A stretch of DNA of 64,000 nt from Knufia peltigerae (taxonomy: Eukaryota; Ascomycota; Eurotiomycetes; Chaetothyriales; Trichomeriaceae). The DNA lies in contig JAPDRN010000005.1 of the NCBI GenBank assembly GCA_030247855.1, forward strand, positions 124,001 through 188,000. The letters run 5' to 3'. Position numbers and translations under genes: made by a program. A model generated the notes under the pieces. It made no database searches and had not been told where the DNA came from. It worked only from the letters and a program-made list of their open reading frames with translations. Numbering within the stretch: the first letter of the stretch is position 1; the number at the start of each line of letters is the position of its first letter. Positions 10,328 through 20,459 of this stretch are shown piece after piece.

Positions 10328-12352
10328 ATGAGTACGAGTCGTTCTCCCCGGAAAAGACAGAAAAGCTGTGATCAATGCTATCTCCGAAAAGTTCGCTGTC
10401 ATGGGAGGAGTCCCTCCTGCGAACCCTGTCGAAGACTCGATTTTCCATGTTCCTTTGCCAATGATGCTTCTGTAGGCAGCTACGGGAACTCGGAAAGAAC
10501 TCAACCCAGGAAACTACGTGGTGGGAATGCCTGCCTGCAATGTCGCAAACAGAAAAGTCGATGCGATCAAGGCATCCCCCGGTGCTCGCACTGCGTGGAG
10601 AAGCAATGGACCTGCATCTACGCAGCGACTGGAAATGCAGGAGCTCTCGACCTCGAAATTCATAACCCACACCGGAACCTGGAAATGGAGACGATTCCTA
10701 CGCAGTCAACCACAGATTTACAGACACCAGGCGCTCATGATGACTTCGTGAATCTCGAACAAAACATTTCCCAAACGCCCAAGGAGAGTAATGCTGAAAC
10801 TTCTATCGCCGTTGGACCAGACACCCTGACAAGAAATCTGGTGGAGGAATTCTTCACGCTTCTCTACCCTCTACCGTCGTTCTCTTTCTTACACCCTGAA
10901 ATAACCCAAGAACGATTGATGGAAGGGTCTCTGGACGAAGCTTTGGTCTTCGCGATATGTGGCATTACCGAACTTCAACGAAGATCGGACTCTGAAGCTC
11001 AAGGACGAAGTGTAGCGTGGATTTCCAAAAGCGAAGAGCTCATTTGGCAGCATCTGGAGAAGCCTAGCATGGCACGCCTTCAAGCGTTGGTTCTGTGTGT
11101 GGCTTACCGCATCGATACTGGCTCCTCTCACCGGGCCTTCATGCTTGCAGGAGTTGCCTCTAGGTCTGCAACTGCAATGAGGTTAAACCATGAAAGACAT
11201 GACCTGGATCCTACCAGCAATGAGGTTCGACGCCGTACTTTGTGGTCCCTCAAGGTGCTTGAACAGTACTTCTCAATTGGTCTTCCTGAATATGAACTGC
11301 TGCCATTTGAGAATATCTATCTACAGCTCCCGAGTCGTGAAGACTGTTTTCAAGAGTCTGACCAGCCATTACATCTGGAGGGAGGAGCATACAGCCTGTT
11401 TGTCAAACTAACATCGTTACGAAGGGACACCATGAAATTCAATCGCTCAATAGCTCTGTTCGACCAGCCTTTCCCACAACTCCTCAAGCTCACCCGAAGT
11501 CTGGACAGTGAGCTGCTACATCTACGGGATCAGATGCCCGCTGGCTCAGACATGGCGGCCGCTAGTGTGGCCCAATTCATCTCGACACCGTGGCTGGCGA
11601 GACATCTGGTCATGCAACTGTCATGGCATCAATGTCGATGCGATCTATATCGGCTCTTTCTTCCAGGCTATCCAGAAGCTGCACCCGCACTGGTACTAGC
11701 TGACCTCGACCTCGCCACCACACAAACCGCGGTTCAGGTCTGCGCGAAAAGTGCACTCTCCATCATTGAAATCTTGTCTGAAGTAAACTCCCAATGCTCT
11801 CATTCGCCTTTAATGGAGTATGATTCTGCCATATGCGGCTACCATGCATGTCGGCTGATCTTGTTTCTGGCCGGTTGCCAGTCCGAAATGTCTTCCATCT
11901 CCAAGGAATACGCGATCAGCCGAGGAGAACTATGTCTGGCCGCTATGAAAAGATTTTTCAGACGCTCAGCACCAGTCGGTCCTATTTTGAAGGATCTGGA
12001 AAGACTAATTTCGACGTGTAGCACCTCTTCCGACAACTGGGCTCAGCTGATTTTCCGCTCAACTCCTACCGAGAGAAGCCGAGACCCGTTGCTCTCTCAA
12101 GTGGCAATGGCAAAACAACGTCTCGCTATACACAGTCTACTACGACAAGCAGAATTTGAAGACGGCGAGTCTTCCATCGTAGCCTCATCATCTGGCCCTG
12201 CAGTTCAGCCCTCCCCAAATGACAACACGCCACCGCCCTCGTATCCTGTACCAACCTATGTTCCCCAGCAGAGGTTGGAATTCGAACAGGTATATTCTCA
12301 TTTCCATGGAGATTTGTTTAGATTCTCTACACAAACAATGGAATACCCATAA
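10328..12352 (+). CDS. Transcription factor with two tandem Zn2Cys6 clusters
   Basis: A 674-aa regulator encoded without introns. Two complete binuclear zinc clusters follow each other. The first has Cys 14, 17, 24, 31, 34 and 41 (C-x2-C-x6-C-x6-C-x2-C-x6-C). The second has Cys 69, 72, 79, 86, 89 and 96, with the same spacing. Basic residues precede the first cluster (PRKRQKS). From about residue 160 the protein resembles the fungal-specific factor domain (middle homology region), with stretches such as LARHLVMQLSWHQCRCDLYRLFLPGY. Most fungal regulators of this class have one cluster. The next gene downstream is a sugar transporter on the same strand, then GH3 and sulfatase genes. I infer that it regulates these, probably through the repeated CGG sites at 12634, 17969 and 18023. 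The inducer is unknown. Confidence 0.9.
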   Translation: MSTSRSPRKRQKSCDQCYLRKVRCHGRSPSCEPCRRLDFPCSFANDASVGSYGNSERTQPRKLRGGNACLQCRKQKSRCDQGIPRCSHCVEKQWTCIYAATGNAGALDLEIHNPHRNLEMETIPTQSTTDLQTPGAHDDFVNLEQNISQTPKESNAETSIAVGPDTLTRNLVEEFFTLLYPLPSFSFLHPEITQERLMEGSLDEALVFAICGITELQRRSDSEAQGRSVAWISKSEELIWQHLEKPSMARLQALVLCVAYRIDTGSSHRAFMLAGVASRSATAMRLNHERHDLDPTSNEVRRRTLWSLKVLEQYFSIGLPEYELLPFENIYLQLPSREDCFQESDQPLHLEGGAYSLFVKLTSLRRDTMKFNRSIALFDQPFPQLLKLTRSLDSELLHLRDQMPAGSDMAAASVAQFISTPWLARHLVMQLSWHQCRCDLYRLFLPGYPEAAPALVLADLDLATTQTAVQVCAKSALSIIEILSEVNSQCSHSPLMEYDSAICGYHACRLILFLAGCQSEMSSISKEYAISRGELCLAAMKRFFRRSAPVGPILKDLERLISTCSTSSDNWAQLIFRSTPTERSRDPLLSQVAMAKQRLAIHSLLRQAEFEDGESSIVASSSGPAVQPSPNDNTPPPSYPVPTYVPQQRLEFEQVYSHFHGDLFRFSTQTMEYP

Positions 12353-12883
12353 CTGCCGAAGCGCTAGGAAATGTTGACCAATGTTTTCGGATGAAAGTGC
12401 CCATCAGCCTGCTAACATCAGATACAAGTAGCAGTCTTCAAATTTCAACCGGCACTGAGGTGTTTATCGGGTACCAAAATGTGTCCATGAAGCCATCTTC
12501 CACTCCTAGACAGAGGTCGGCTCCCAAGGCTCACGAGATCAGTACCAATAGCCGCAAATCGCCCGAAAATATATGCCTGACAGCAGCTTGCTGTGGCTGC
12601 TACGGGTATCGGTCCCCACCATGCGAAGCCCTACGGATGTCGGTTTTCCACTCCGCATTTTACGATCAGCCCGCTTGGAGGGCCTCGATGCGAATAGTGG
12701 AGTCGAACGGGAGGCGCGAATTCATCAACAGAGCAAGACTTTTTGATCATAAGTCGATAATCTTGTATCTGGTCGGCCGCGCTTAAATATCTCTTAAATC
12801 TTCCCCTCGATCATCCTACCCCCAGGTCGGATACCTGCTTTTCTAGTTGTACATTGACTCGATTGCGAGTCGTGCCTCAAGCC
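12353..12883 (+). promoter_or_regulatory. Promoter region of the sugar transporter
   Basis: The 531 bp between the regulator's stop and the transporter's start. It holds one exact CGGATGTCGG site at 12634-12643, 241 bp before the ATG. An open frame at 12391-12786 has no protein character and is ignored. Confidence 0.6.
12634..12643 (+). promoter_or_regulatory. CGG-N4-CGG site (copy 1)
   Basis: CGGATGTCGG, a direct repeat of CGG with a 4-base gap, the kind of triplet pair bound by Zn2Cys6 regulators. The surrounding 14 bp, CTACGGATGTCGGT, are identical to the reverse complement of the copy at 18023-18032. Confidence 0.6.
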
Positions 12884-14682
12884 ATGGCTTCTCGAATGGG
12901 AACAATCAAGGCTTACTTCCTGGTGGCTGTTTGTTGCACGGGTTCATTCTTGTTCGCCTATGATACAGGTGAGGTCTTACAACACTCAAGCAGGTACTTT
13001 GGATCTATATTGACCATGGGCATCAGGTATCATTGGTGGCGTCCTAACCCTCCAATCGTTCCAAGACGATTTTCGCTACAGCAACAAGGAAAAGACCAAT
13101 GTCAACTCGAATTCGAACAGTCTGCTACAAGCTGGTGGTATGGACTATTGCCCTCTGTGCCTTTGACCACATTCTCACCAACTTTCTAGCGTTCTTCGCG
13201 TGTTTCTTCACCTGGCCCTTTACTGCACGCTTCGGTCGACGGTGGTCTCTCGCTTTGGCGTCAGCCATCTTCTGCGTTGGAGCGATCATACAAGTCCAGA
13301 ATACACACCACATTGGTGCATTTTACGCTGCTCGAGTCGTTTCCGGCATTGGCGTTGGTATGGCAACAGTTATGATTCCAATGTTCAGCGCAGAGATGGC
13401 ACCTAAGAATCTTCGTGGGCCTCTCGGGAGCATGTTCCAATTCTTTTTCACTCTTGGAGTCATGACGAGTTACTGGGTCAATTACGCAGTGTCAACGAAA
13501 GTGAGCCCTGGATCCCGTCAATGGCAGATTCCTATCGGCCTGCAACTTGTTCCTGGCGGCCTCCTCGGCCTTGGAATGTTGATTCTCCCCGAGAGTACCC
13601 GGTGGCTGGCAAAACGTGGCAGGCGCGAAGAGGCGATGAAGTCCCTGATCTGGATTCGTGGAGGCGACAGCGAGGAAGTCCAAGCTGAGTATGTACGTCC
13701 TATCCGAGAACGGAATGTGATGCTGATTATGTCTAGAATGACGGAGATCCTCGCTGGGATCGATGCTGAAACACATGCCAGAGAAGGACTCACCTGGAGA
13801 GAGATGCTGGCTGCAAGCAATCGCTCGCGAGTCCTGACCGTGATAACCCTGCAGATTGGGGTGCAGCTCACCGGTAACACCTCCCTGGCATACTACGCTC
13901 CTCAGGTATTCCAGACCGTCGGCGCAGGCAACTCGAAGCTTCTGATTAGCGGATTCTTTGGTGTCATCAAGGTTGTGTCATGTTTGCTCTTCCTCGCTTT
14001 CTTGGTGGAGCGAATCGGTCGGAGAAAGGCTTTGATGGGTGGTGCCTTTGCTATGGGCGCTTTGATGCTGATTGTTGCGTGTCTCACCGCGACGCATCCA
14101 CCGAAGAAGAACCAGACACACGTGTCGGCTGCAGGCGCGGCTGCTATCACGATGATATATCTTGAAGCAGGTGAGTGGAGATGAGATCCATGGCCAAAAG
14201 AGAACAAGCTAGCTAACATGATACCTTTCAGCCGCATACAACATGTCATTCGGTCCAGTTTCGTGGCTGTACACGAGTGAGATTTTCTCGAACCGTACCC
14301 GTGAAATGGGTATCGCCATCGGCACTGCGACGCAATGGCTGTTCAATTTTGTCTTTTCTCAGGCCACTCCACACGCCGTCGACAATCTTGGATGGAAGAC
14401 CTTCTTGATGTTTGCCATTTTCAACTTTGCCTTGGTCGTTTATTCTTGGTTCGTTATCAAAGAGGTAAGCAACATTCCCAAGAACCAAGTCCGCCGACTT
14501 GCACGGTACAGAGGGCTAACCGAATCTGTATCTAGACGACTGGAAAATCTCTCGAGGAAATGGAAACCGTCTTTGGTTCGGAGCAGACCAAGATTCGTGC
14601 CGAGAATCTAGAAGCTGCGCAACACCAGCTCCAAGAAAAGGCCATCAACTCCACCACACACGTGGAAGCGAAGGAGACGTAG
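12884..14682 (+). CDS. MFS sugar transporter (sugar porter family)
   Basis: Twelve-span sugar porter, expected in the plasma membrane importing a mono- or oligosaccharide or a quinate-like compound. Proposed exons are 12884-12968, 13027-13137, 13190-13688, 13737-14170, 14232-14464 and 14536-14682, with five introns of 48-71 bp. This gives 502 aa in frame. Family marks are FLFAYDTG at TM1, a RFGRRWS loop, PESTRWLAKRGR after TM6, QIGVQLTGNTSLAYYAPQVF in TM7, ERIGRRKA, and the C-terminal SLEEMETVFG. Translation begins at ATG 12884; the few in-frame codons before it lack an ATG. It is on the same strand as the double-cluster regulator and has a CGGATGTCGG site in its promoter. It converges with the GH3 gene. 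Substrate is inferred only from context: the product of the GH3 enzyme is the natural guess. Confidence 0.9.
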
Positions 14683-15052
14683 AAAAGCCGAGGCTGTCGT
14701 GGCAACGAGAACAGGAATCGTTTTGCTAGGCTGACATTGCACGTTGTTAGTTAGTGGTCACTTTATCAGACGGCTAGGTCGGAGGAGGTAGTTCGATGCT
14801 TCCGAATCGTCTCCCATAGAACACAGTATTGATACAGTGTTCCAAGTTCTTCACAAGATCCTTGTAGTAAAATCTTGGCTCGTACCACGTCTGGGGGATG
14901 TTTATTTAGGGGAAATGCAAATGCCACGTCGAGGTGGATTTCGTGGACCCCTTCCACTTTGATTTCTTGCACGAGCCCTGCCATTGTATACAAAGTACGG
15001 AGGATGGATAGCTACCTGAGTATGACTACATCCAGGCTCATGTAGTACCATG
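14683..15052. other. Intergenic between convergent genes
   Basis: 3' ends of the sugar transporter (plus) and GH3 gene (minus) face each other here. It must contain both polyadenylation regions. Nothing else seen. Confidence 0.6.
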
Positions 15053-17574
15053 TCACAGACTGATCGTTGCGTTCTTTAGATCAACCAATTTCGAACTCGA
15101 TCCTACCCAAAAGGTATAGTTCCCCGAATCGACCTGATATTTGGCGTCGTTGTAATACCCTAGTTCCATCTTGTCGACGGTGAAGTTGACCTGTCGTGAC
15201 TGTCCAGGTTGCAAGTCGACTTTTTCGAAACGAATCAGTCTCTTGTTGGGCAATTCAATGTCGCTGGAGGATTGTTGTCGGTAATAAGCTTGGACCACCT
15301 CCTTACCGGCCACGGAACCAGTGTTGGTGACGGTACAAGATATCGTAATGACACCAGTACCGTCGCCATCACCACTGCTAGTTGTGGTGTTCGTGGCGTT
15401 CGTAGCCTTTGTAATCTGAGGCGAAGAAATGTCAAAAGTCGTGTAACTCAAACCGTACCCAAAAGCCATGGGGGCACCGTTTCTTTCCAGACACGGAAAT
15501 GTCCAGTCACCTTGCCCACAACCTCCAGATCCTGAAGGATAAGAACCCGAACCACCCTCGTGGTCGGACGGGAGGTAGTCGTAGTAGATTGGAAACGCCC
15601 CGTTGGCCTGAGGCATGGTGATGGTCATTTTGCCACTGGGGTTGACTTTCCCCGTTAGGATCTCGACGAGACTGTCGGCGGTGAATTCTCCCGCGAGGAA
15701 CTCGTGGAGGATTGCCTTTGTGCGAGTGACGGTCGAGTTGTCGAGGATAAACGCCTGGCCGCCGTTGAGCACCAGCACCGTCGGCACGCCGGCGTCCAGG
15801 ACGGCATCCAGCAAGGCCTGCTGGTCTCCGGGAAACCCGAGGTCGGCGTGAGAGTAGAATTCTCCGTCGGTGCGTTGGCCGACGTTGGAGTCTTGGGAGT
15901 AGACCGACAGCGAACCGAGGGACGCGATGGCGATGCCGGCCCTTTTTGCAGCGGCGACGGCGGCTTGGATGCCCGAGGTGTCGTTCGGGCCGGTAGTCGT
16001 CGAGTAGATCTCGACGCCTGCGACGTACTCGACGTTTTCGCTGCCCAAGGCCGCTTCCAGACTTTGCTTCAGGGTCCGGCCGTGCAAGGGGTTCGAGCTG
16101 GTGGACGGGGCGTAGGATCCCGGGTCGAGAAGGTCTCCAAACGGACCGACGAGTGCCACCTTGGAGAGATTGGATTGGGGGAGGAATCCGTCGTTGTTGC
16201 TCAGCAGGACGATGGCCTCGCGCGACGCCCGACGGTTGACGTCCAAGTGCTCGGCGGCACGGAGGGTCTGGTTGAGGTTTTCCAGGGTAGGCAGGGGGAG
16301 ATCGAACGTGCCCGTCTCGAATTTGACGATCAGGTTCTGCCGGACGGCCTCGTCGACAAGTCGGATGACTTCTGCATCGTCAGAACTGTTGACCAGGGAG
16401 GGGAAGCAGGCGGGCTGCCCTGGGGCCAACTCTAGCTGCAAGCCTGCTCGGAGGGCTCGGAGGGCGGCGTCTTCGAGGGAAGAAGCCACCAAGCTCTGAG
16501 TGTCCAAGTGCAGAATCCCCATGGCGTCTGACATGATCAGACCCTGGAAGCCCAGTTCCGACCGAAGCATTCCCTGGATCAGTTTCGTGTTCATCGACAT
16601 GGGGACCCGGTCGACGCTCGAGTAAGAGACCATGAGGGCCGTGGGGTTTTCCTTGATGACCCGGATGTAAGGGATGGCGAGGTCGTTGTAGAGGTGATTC
16701 ACACCGCCGTCCATGCTCGCCGTGTTGACACCTCCCACACCTTGGCCGTACATGAAGTGCTTGATCGTCGTGCCCACTTTAATATATCCATTCTCGTCTC
16801 GTTCTTGCATCGTCCGAACATATTGAGCGGCAAACTCTCCGATAAGGTAAACGTCTTCTCCATACCTATCGTCACCATCACAAGAAATTTAGTACCGGGG
16901 GTCTTAATAAAGAGAGAAGAGAGAGAGGGAGGTTTTAGGGGGAATACTGACATCTCTCCGACACGGCCATACCTGGGATCCTTGGCCACGTCCAATTCTG
17001 GGCTGAGGACCCAATGCGTTCCCAAAGCCATGTTCTCCTCTCGAATGGCCGCCACGACTTCTCCGTACAGATCCAAATCCCACGTCGTCGACAAGGACAA
17101 TGTGGCCGGGAACACTGTTCCACCGGGCACATAGATCGAGTTGACGGAATCCGTGACGGTGATCCACGGCACTTGAGAGTCATTCAATTGCTGCTCCCGA
17201 ACCCTGTTGGCGTACGGCAGTACGTCTTGGGCCTGGTTGAGCTGAGAACCGTAACCTGATAGGTGTGGTCAGTCAGTAGAAGAGAGATCATCGAGAATGT
17301 AGAGCTCACTCAAGATGCCGTGTTGCAATGGATACAGGTTGTCCCATGTTGTCTGATTAAAGGTAACGTTTGGGCCAAGCAGTTGTCTTATCCCACCCAT
17401 CTGGGCGATCTTCTCTTCCCAACTGAGTTGAGGCAACAGACTATCCGCCCGGATAGCTGCAGGAAGAGACTTGTCCTGCCATGCTGTGCTGTTGTTGTCG
17501 CGTCGTACCAACACGGCGGATGAAGCTGCTGTCGAGATAAATAGAGCAAGGCCAGAGAACAAAAGACCGACCAT
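15053..17574 (-). CDS. Secreted GH3 glycoside hydrolase (beta-glucosidase-like)
   Basis: Family 3 glycoside hydrolase, a retaining enzyme that removes beta-linked sugars from glycosides or oligosaccharides. Proposed exons are 17310-17574, 16952-17255 and 15053-16865, with introns of 54 and 86 bp, giving 793 aa. The N-terminus is a signal peptide (LLFSGLALFISTAASS) followed by a possible RR processing site, so it is likely secreted. Visible marks are the RYGRVGE/YGED segment, KHF, and the nucleophile Asp near residue 303 in LIMSDAMGI. The C-terminal fibronectin-III-like domain contains GYGLSYTTF and VTNTGSVAGKEVVQ. Many N-glycosylation sequons are present. The nucleophile is followed by Ala, where classical beta-glucosidases have Trp, so a different aglycone preference or a xylosidase or glucosaminidase activity is possible. 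It shares its promoter with the divergent sulfatase gene. Confidence 0.92.
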
Positions 17575-17968
17575 TTTCGCTGATTTCTGCACGCGTGATC
17601 CTTCAGAAGGTCTCTGAGAAACGTTTACTCGCCAGGTTCAACTCTCGACACCATTTTTATAGCTTGCGAACAACATCAGAGGCTAACGAATGCCATCACT
17701 ACCGAGGTCAGCCCATCTTTGCCGTGGTTTGAAGAGAGTTTGAATTTTTTTCCATTCCGAGGCGACGATCTTTTGGTAATTCGCCTCGAATGGCGACGGC
17801 ACCATCGCCTTCGCTAGGTAAGTTATCCTCGCATCGCGCGGTGCCAACAGGTCAAAGTCCACCGCCCGGCTGGTATGATGAGGTTTGGAGCCCCATGTTC
17901 ACTCCGTTCTGCGGGGACATACGGTAAGTGGTAGTTGCGGAGGTTCACGTGGTGAATGAAGCCGTCGA

Positions 17969-17978
17969 CCGACATCCG
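17969..17978 (-). promoter_or_regulatory. CGG-N4-CGG site (copy 2)
   Basis: CGGATGTCGG on the minus strand, about 395 bp upstream of the GH3 start and 333 bp upstream of the sulfatase start. It is identical to the sites at 12634 and 18023. Confidence 0.6.
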
Positions 17979-18022
17979 ATGCATTGCCTGTTTGGGAATT
18001 GTATCCACCTGAGTATCTTCGA

Positions 18023-18032
18023 CCGACATCCG
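18023..18032 (-). promoter_or_regulatory. CGG-N4-CGG site (copy 3)
   Basis: CGGATGTCGG on the minus strand, 54 bp from copy 2, about five helical turns, so both would face the same side of the DNA. It lies 279 bp upstream of the sulfatase start. Confidence 0.6.
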
Positions 18033-18310
18033 TAGCGCATGAAGTGGCAGTTCCGTGTCTGGCCGAAGCATTTGGTAACATCTAATCTCAACGAGCACAC
18101 GAGTTCGGTTTGGGATTTTGTGAACAGAGGGTCCCATTGAGAGACCTCAAGAGACCAAGGCTGATTAGGACACATTATTCAAGATCTTTTTCCTTGACCT
18201 TGATCCTGTGTGACGTTGAATTCCCTTCACCAACGTCTCCCTTTTTCATCGTGAAGAGATCAAGGCGTGTACAGTACACAAACCCAAACATCTAGGTACA
18301 TGTTACAGCC

Positions 18311-19867
18311 ATGGCAAACACAAAGCGGCCAAACATTCTTTTCATAATGGCGGATGACCATGCATCCAAAGCCATCTCAGCATACGGAGCCGGCATCAAC
18401 AACACGCCCAATCTCGACCGCCTTGCTAAGGAGGGAGCCTTGCTCAACCATTGCTATGTGACCAACTCGATATGTACCCCGTCTCGAGCAGCAATTCTGA
18501 CAGGCACATACAATCATGTCAACGGAGTGGTGACACTCGACAGCAAAATCAACAAAAATCTACCAAATGTAGCGAAACATCTCCGGACAGCAGGGTACGA
18601 CACGGCAATAATTGGCAAATGGCATCTAGGTGAAGGAAAGGACTGTGAACCCAGTGGATTTGATCACTGGAGTGTGCTGCCCGGTCAAGGCAACTATTGG
18701 GACCCGACCTTCATCGACATGGACGGACATGAGAGGGTCACAGAAGGCTATGCTACGGACATCATTACCGACAAGTCTTTAAAATGGCTCAAAGAGAGAC
18801 CTTCCGACAAACCTTGGTTTCTAATGTGTCACCATAAAGCGCCGCACCGCAGCTGGGAATGTGATGATAAGCACAAGGGCCTTTACTCTGGCAAGATCAA
18901 GGTGCCCGAGACCTTCTCAGACGACTATAAGAACCGGGCGAGGGCCGCCAAGATTGCAAAAATGCGTGTGGCAGATGATCTCACCTATAAGGATCTTGGC
19001 CTTGTGCAAACTGATGGCGGGAGACGCAAGCTGGGTGAGATGATGTGGGATGGAGCTCGTAAGATCCCAAACAACCCACAGGGGCTCCGACTCATCGACG
19101 CGGATGACGGAACTGTCTTTACCTTCTCTACCGAGAAAGAATTGGGTGAGTTCAAGTTCCAACGATACATGCAGCGGTACCTCCGCACCATCCAGAGTGT
19201 GGACGACAACGTCGGAAGGATGTTGGATTGGCTGGACCAGACCGGTCAAGCTGAGGATACCGTGGTCATCTATACCTCGGATCAAGGGTTCTTTCTGGGC
19301 GAACATGGCTGGTTCGACAAACGATTCATGTACGAGGAGAGCTTCCAGATGCCATTTATGTGCCGATATCCCCGAGAAATTAAACCAAGAACCATCAACA
19401 ACGACCTCGTGAACAACGTTGATTTTGCCGCCTTGTTCCTAGATTGGGCACGAGCTCGAACGCCGAGCTACATGCAGGGCCGTAGTTTCAGGGGGCTGTT
19501 GAAAGGCGAGACGATTGACGATTGGCGGCAGGTGGCATATCATCGATATTGGATGCACAATGATATCATTCACGAGGCTTATGCGCACTATGGGGTCCGG
19601 GACCAACGGTTCAAGTTGATATATTGGTATTGTGAGGACTTAGGTGTGGAAGGTGCAAGGCCAGGAGGTGAGGATTACAAAGAGTGGGAGCTCTTTGACT
19701 GTCAGGAGGATCCGCTGGAGCTGTTCAACCTCTATAACGACCCTACGTATAGGGAGGTCGTGGCCCGGATGACCAGGCTCTTGGAAGAGAAGATGCTTGA
19801 GATTGGTGACGAGCCCGCCCACCAGGTGAAGCGGATAGAGGATTCCCTGGTTCAACCGAAGCTTTGA
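18311..19867 (+). CDS. Type I sulfatase
   Basis: A 518-aa sulfate ester hydrolase encoded in one exon. The active-site signature CTPSR (Cys55-Arg59) is the C-x-P-S-R type whose Cys must be oxidised to formylglycine. Metal ligands are visible as Asp15-Asp16 (MADDHAS) and Asp324-Gln325 (YTSDQGFFLGEHGW). Other active-site residues are Lys103 and His105 in GKWHLG, and a His in CHHKAPHR. No signal peptide is seen, so the enzyme is probably intracellular and would act on an imported substrate. The LRTIQSVDDNVGRMLDWL helix and overall layout resemble arylsulfatases and glycan sulfatases common in bacteria; the absence of introns would also suit transfer, but neither is proof. It is divergent from the GH3 gene and shares two CGG sites with it. 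The substrate is unknown. Confidence 0.92.
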   Translation: MANTKRPNILFIMADDHASKAISAYGAGINNTPNLDRLAKEGALLNHCYVTNSICTPSRAAILTGTYNHVNGVVTLDSKINKNLPNVAKHLRTAGYDTAIIGKWHLGEGKDCEPSGFDHWSVLPGQGNYWDPTFIDMDGHERVTEGYATDIITDKSLKWLKERPSDKPWFLMCHHKAPHRSWECDDKHKGLYSGKIKVPETFSDDYKNRARAAKIAKMRVADDLTYKDLGLVQTDGGRRKLGEMMWDGARKIPNNPQGLRLIDADDGTVFTFSTEKELGEFKFQRYMQRYLRTIQSVDDNVGRMLDWLDQTGQAEDTVVIYTSDQGFFLGEHGWFDKRFMYEESFQMPFMCRYPREIKPRTINNDLVNNVDFAALFLDWARARTPSYMQGRSFRGLLKGETIDDWRQVAYHRYWMHNDIIHEAYAHYGVRDQRFKLIYWYCEDLGVEGARPGGEDYKEWELFDCQEDPLELFNLYNDPTYREVVARMTRLLEEKMLEIGDEPAHQVKRIEDSLVQPKL

Positions 19868-20459
19868 ATTCGTTGGAATTTCATGTGCTGCCTCGAAGGT
19901 ATTTGGACTTTCTTCTTTTGGTAAAAGTAGTCGATTCTCATTTAGAAAGGACCCAGGAGCTGCGCATTAGATTTCGAGTTCGTTACGAAGTATTTTGATC
20001 GTTGCTTGTGGGCTGCGATCCCTGAATCGATATCAATAGTAGAGTAGTGTTTAGTAAAGAATTGGTTAGCCCTAGTTACGATGTAAAAGCAGCGATGCTC
20101 AATGAGTACGCAGTTTTGTCGCCAAGCCAAAGTGCCAGCGGCGGCGTTCGGCTTCTCAGGCCCTGCATCTCGAGAGTAACTCGATAGTAGCATCAATCTC
20201 CTACTTAATTTGTTTTCTAGTCTCTATTTCTTCCTTTTCCTTTCGTCTGGTGGCACCAGACGCTTTCATACCTGGTACTCCAAGCTTCGGTTCGGCTCAC
20301 CGTGGAGAACATGGTATCTGAAGCTCGGTAGTCTACTCTTGTTAAAAAAAAAGCCGCAACATACAACCTAGACAAAATTGCGCTCAGGCTGCCTTTCAAT
20401 CGCATTGGGAATTGTCCAGAAGAATATCTTCGTCACAGTTTGCACTCTCTCCGATCGCC
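19868..20459. other. Intergenic
   Basis: Sulfatase 3' region and MRPL20 promoter. A nine-base A run is at about 20344. Nothing else seen. Confidence 0.6.

Larger units (their letters stand above)
17575..18310. promoter_or_regulatory. Bidirectional promoter, GH3 and sulfatase
   Basis: The 736 bp between two divergent start codons. It contains the 14-bp direct repeat TCGACCGACATCCG at 17965-17978 and again at 18019-18032. On the minus strand each reads CGGATGTCGGTCGA, holding the CGG-N4-CGG element also found upstream of the sugar transporter. Confidence 0.6.
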
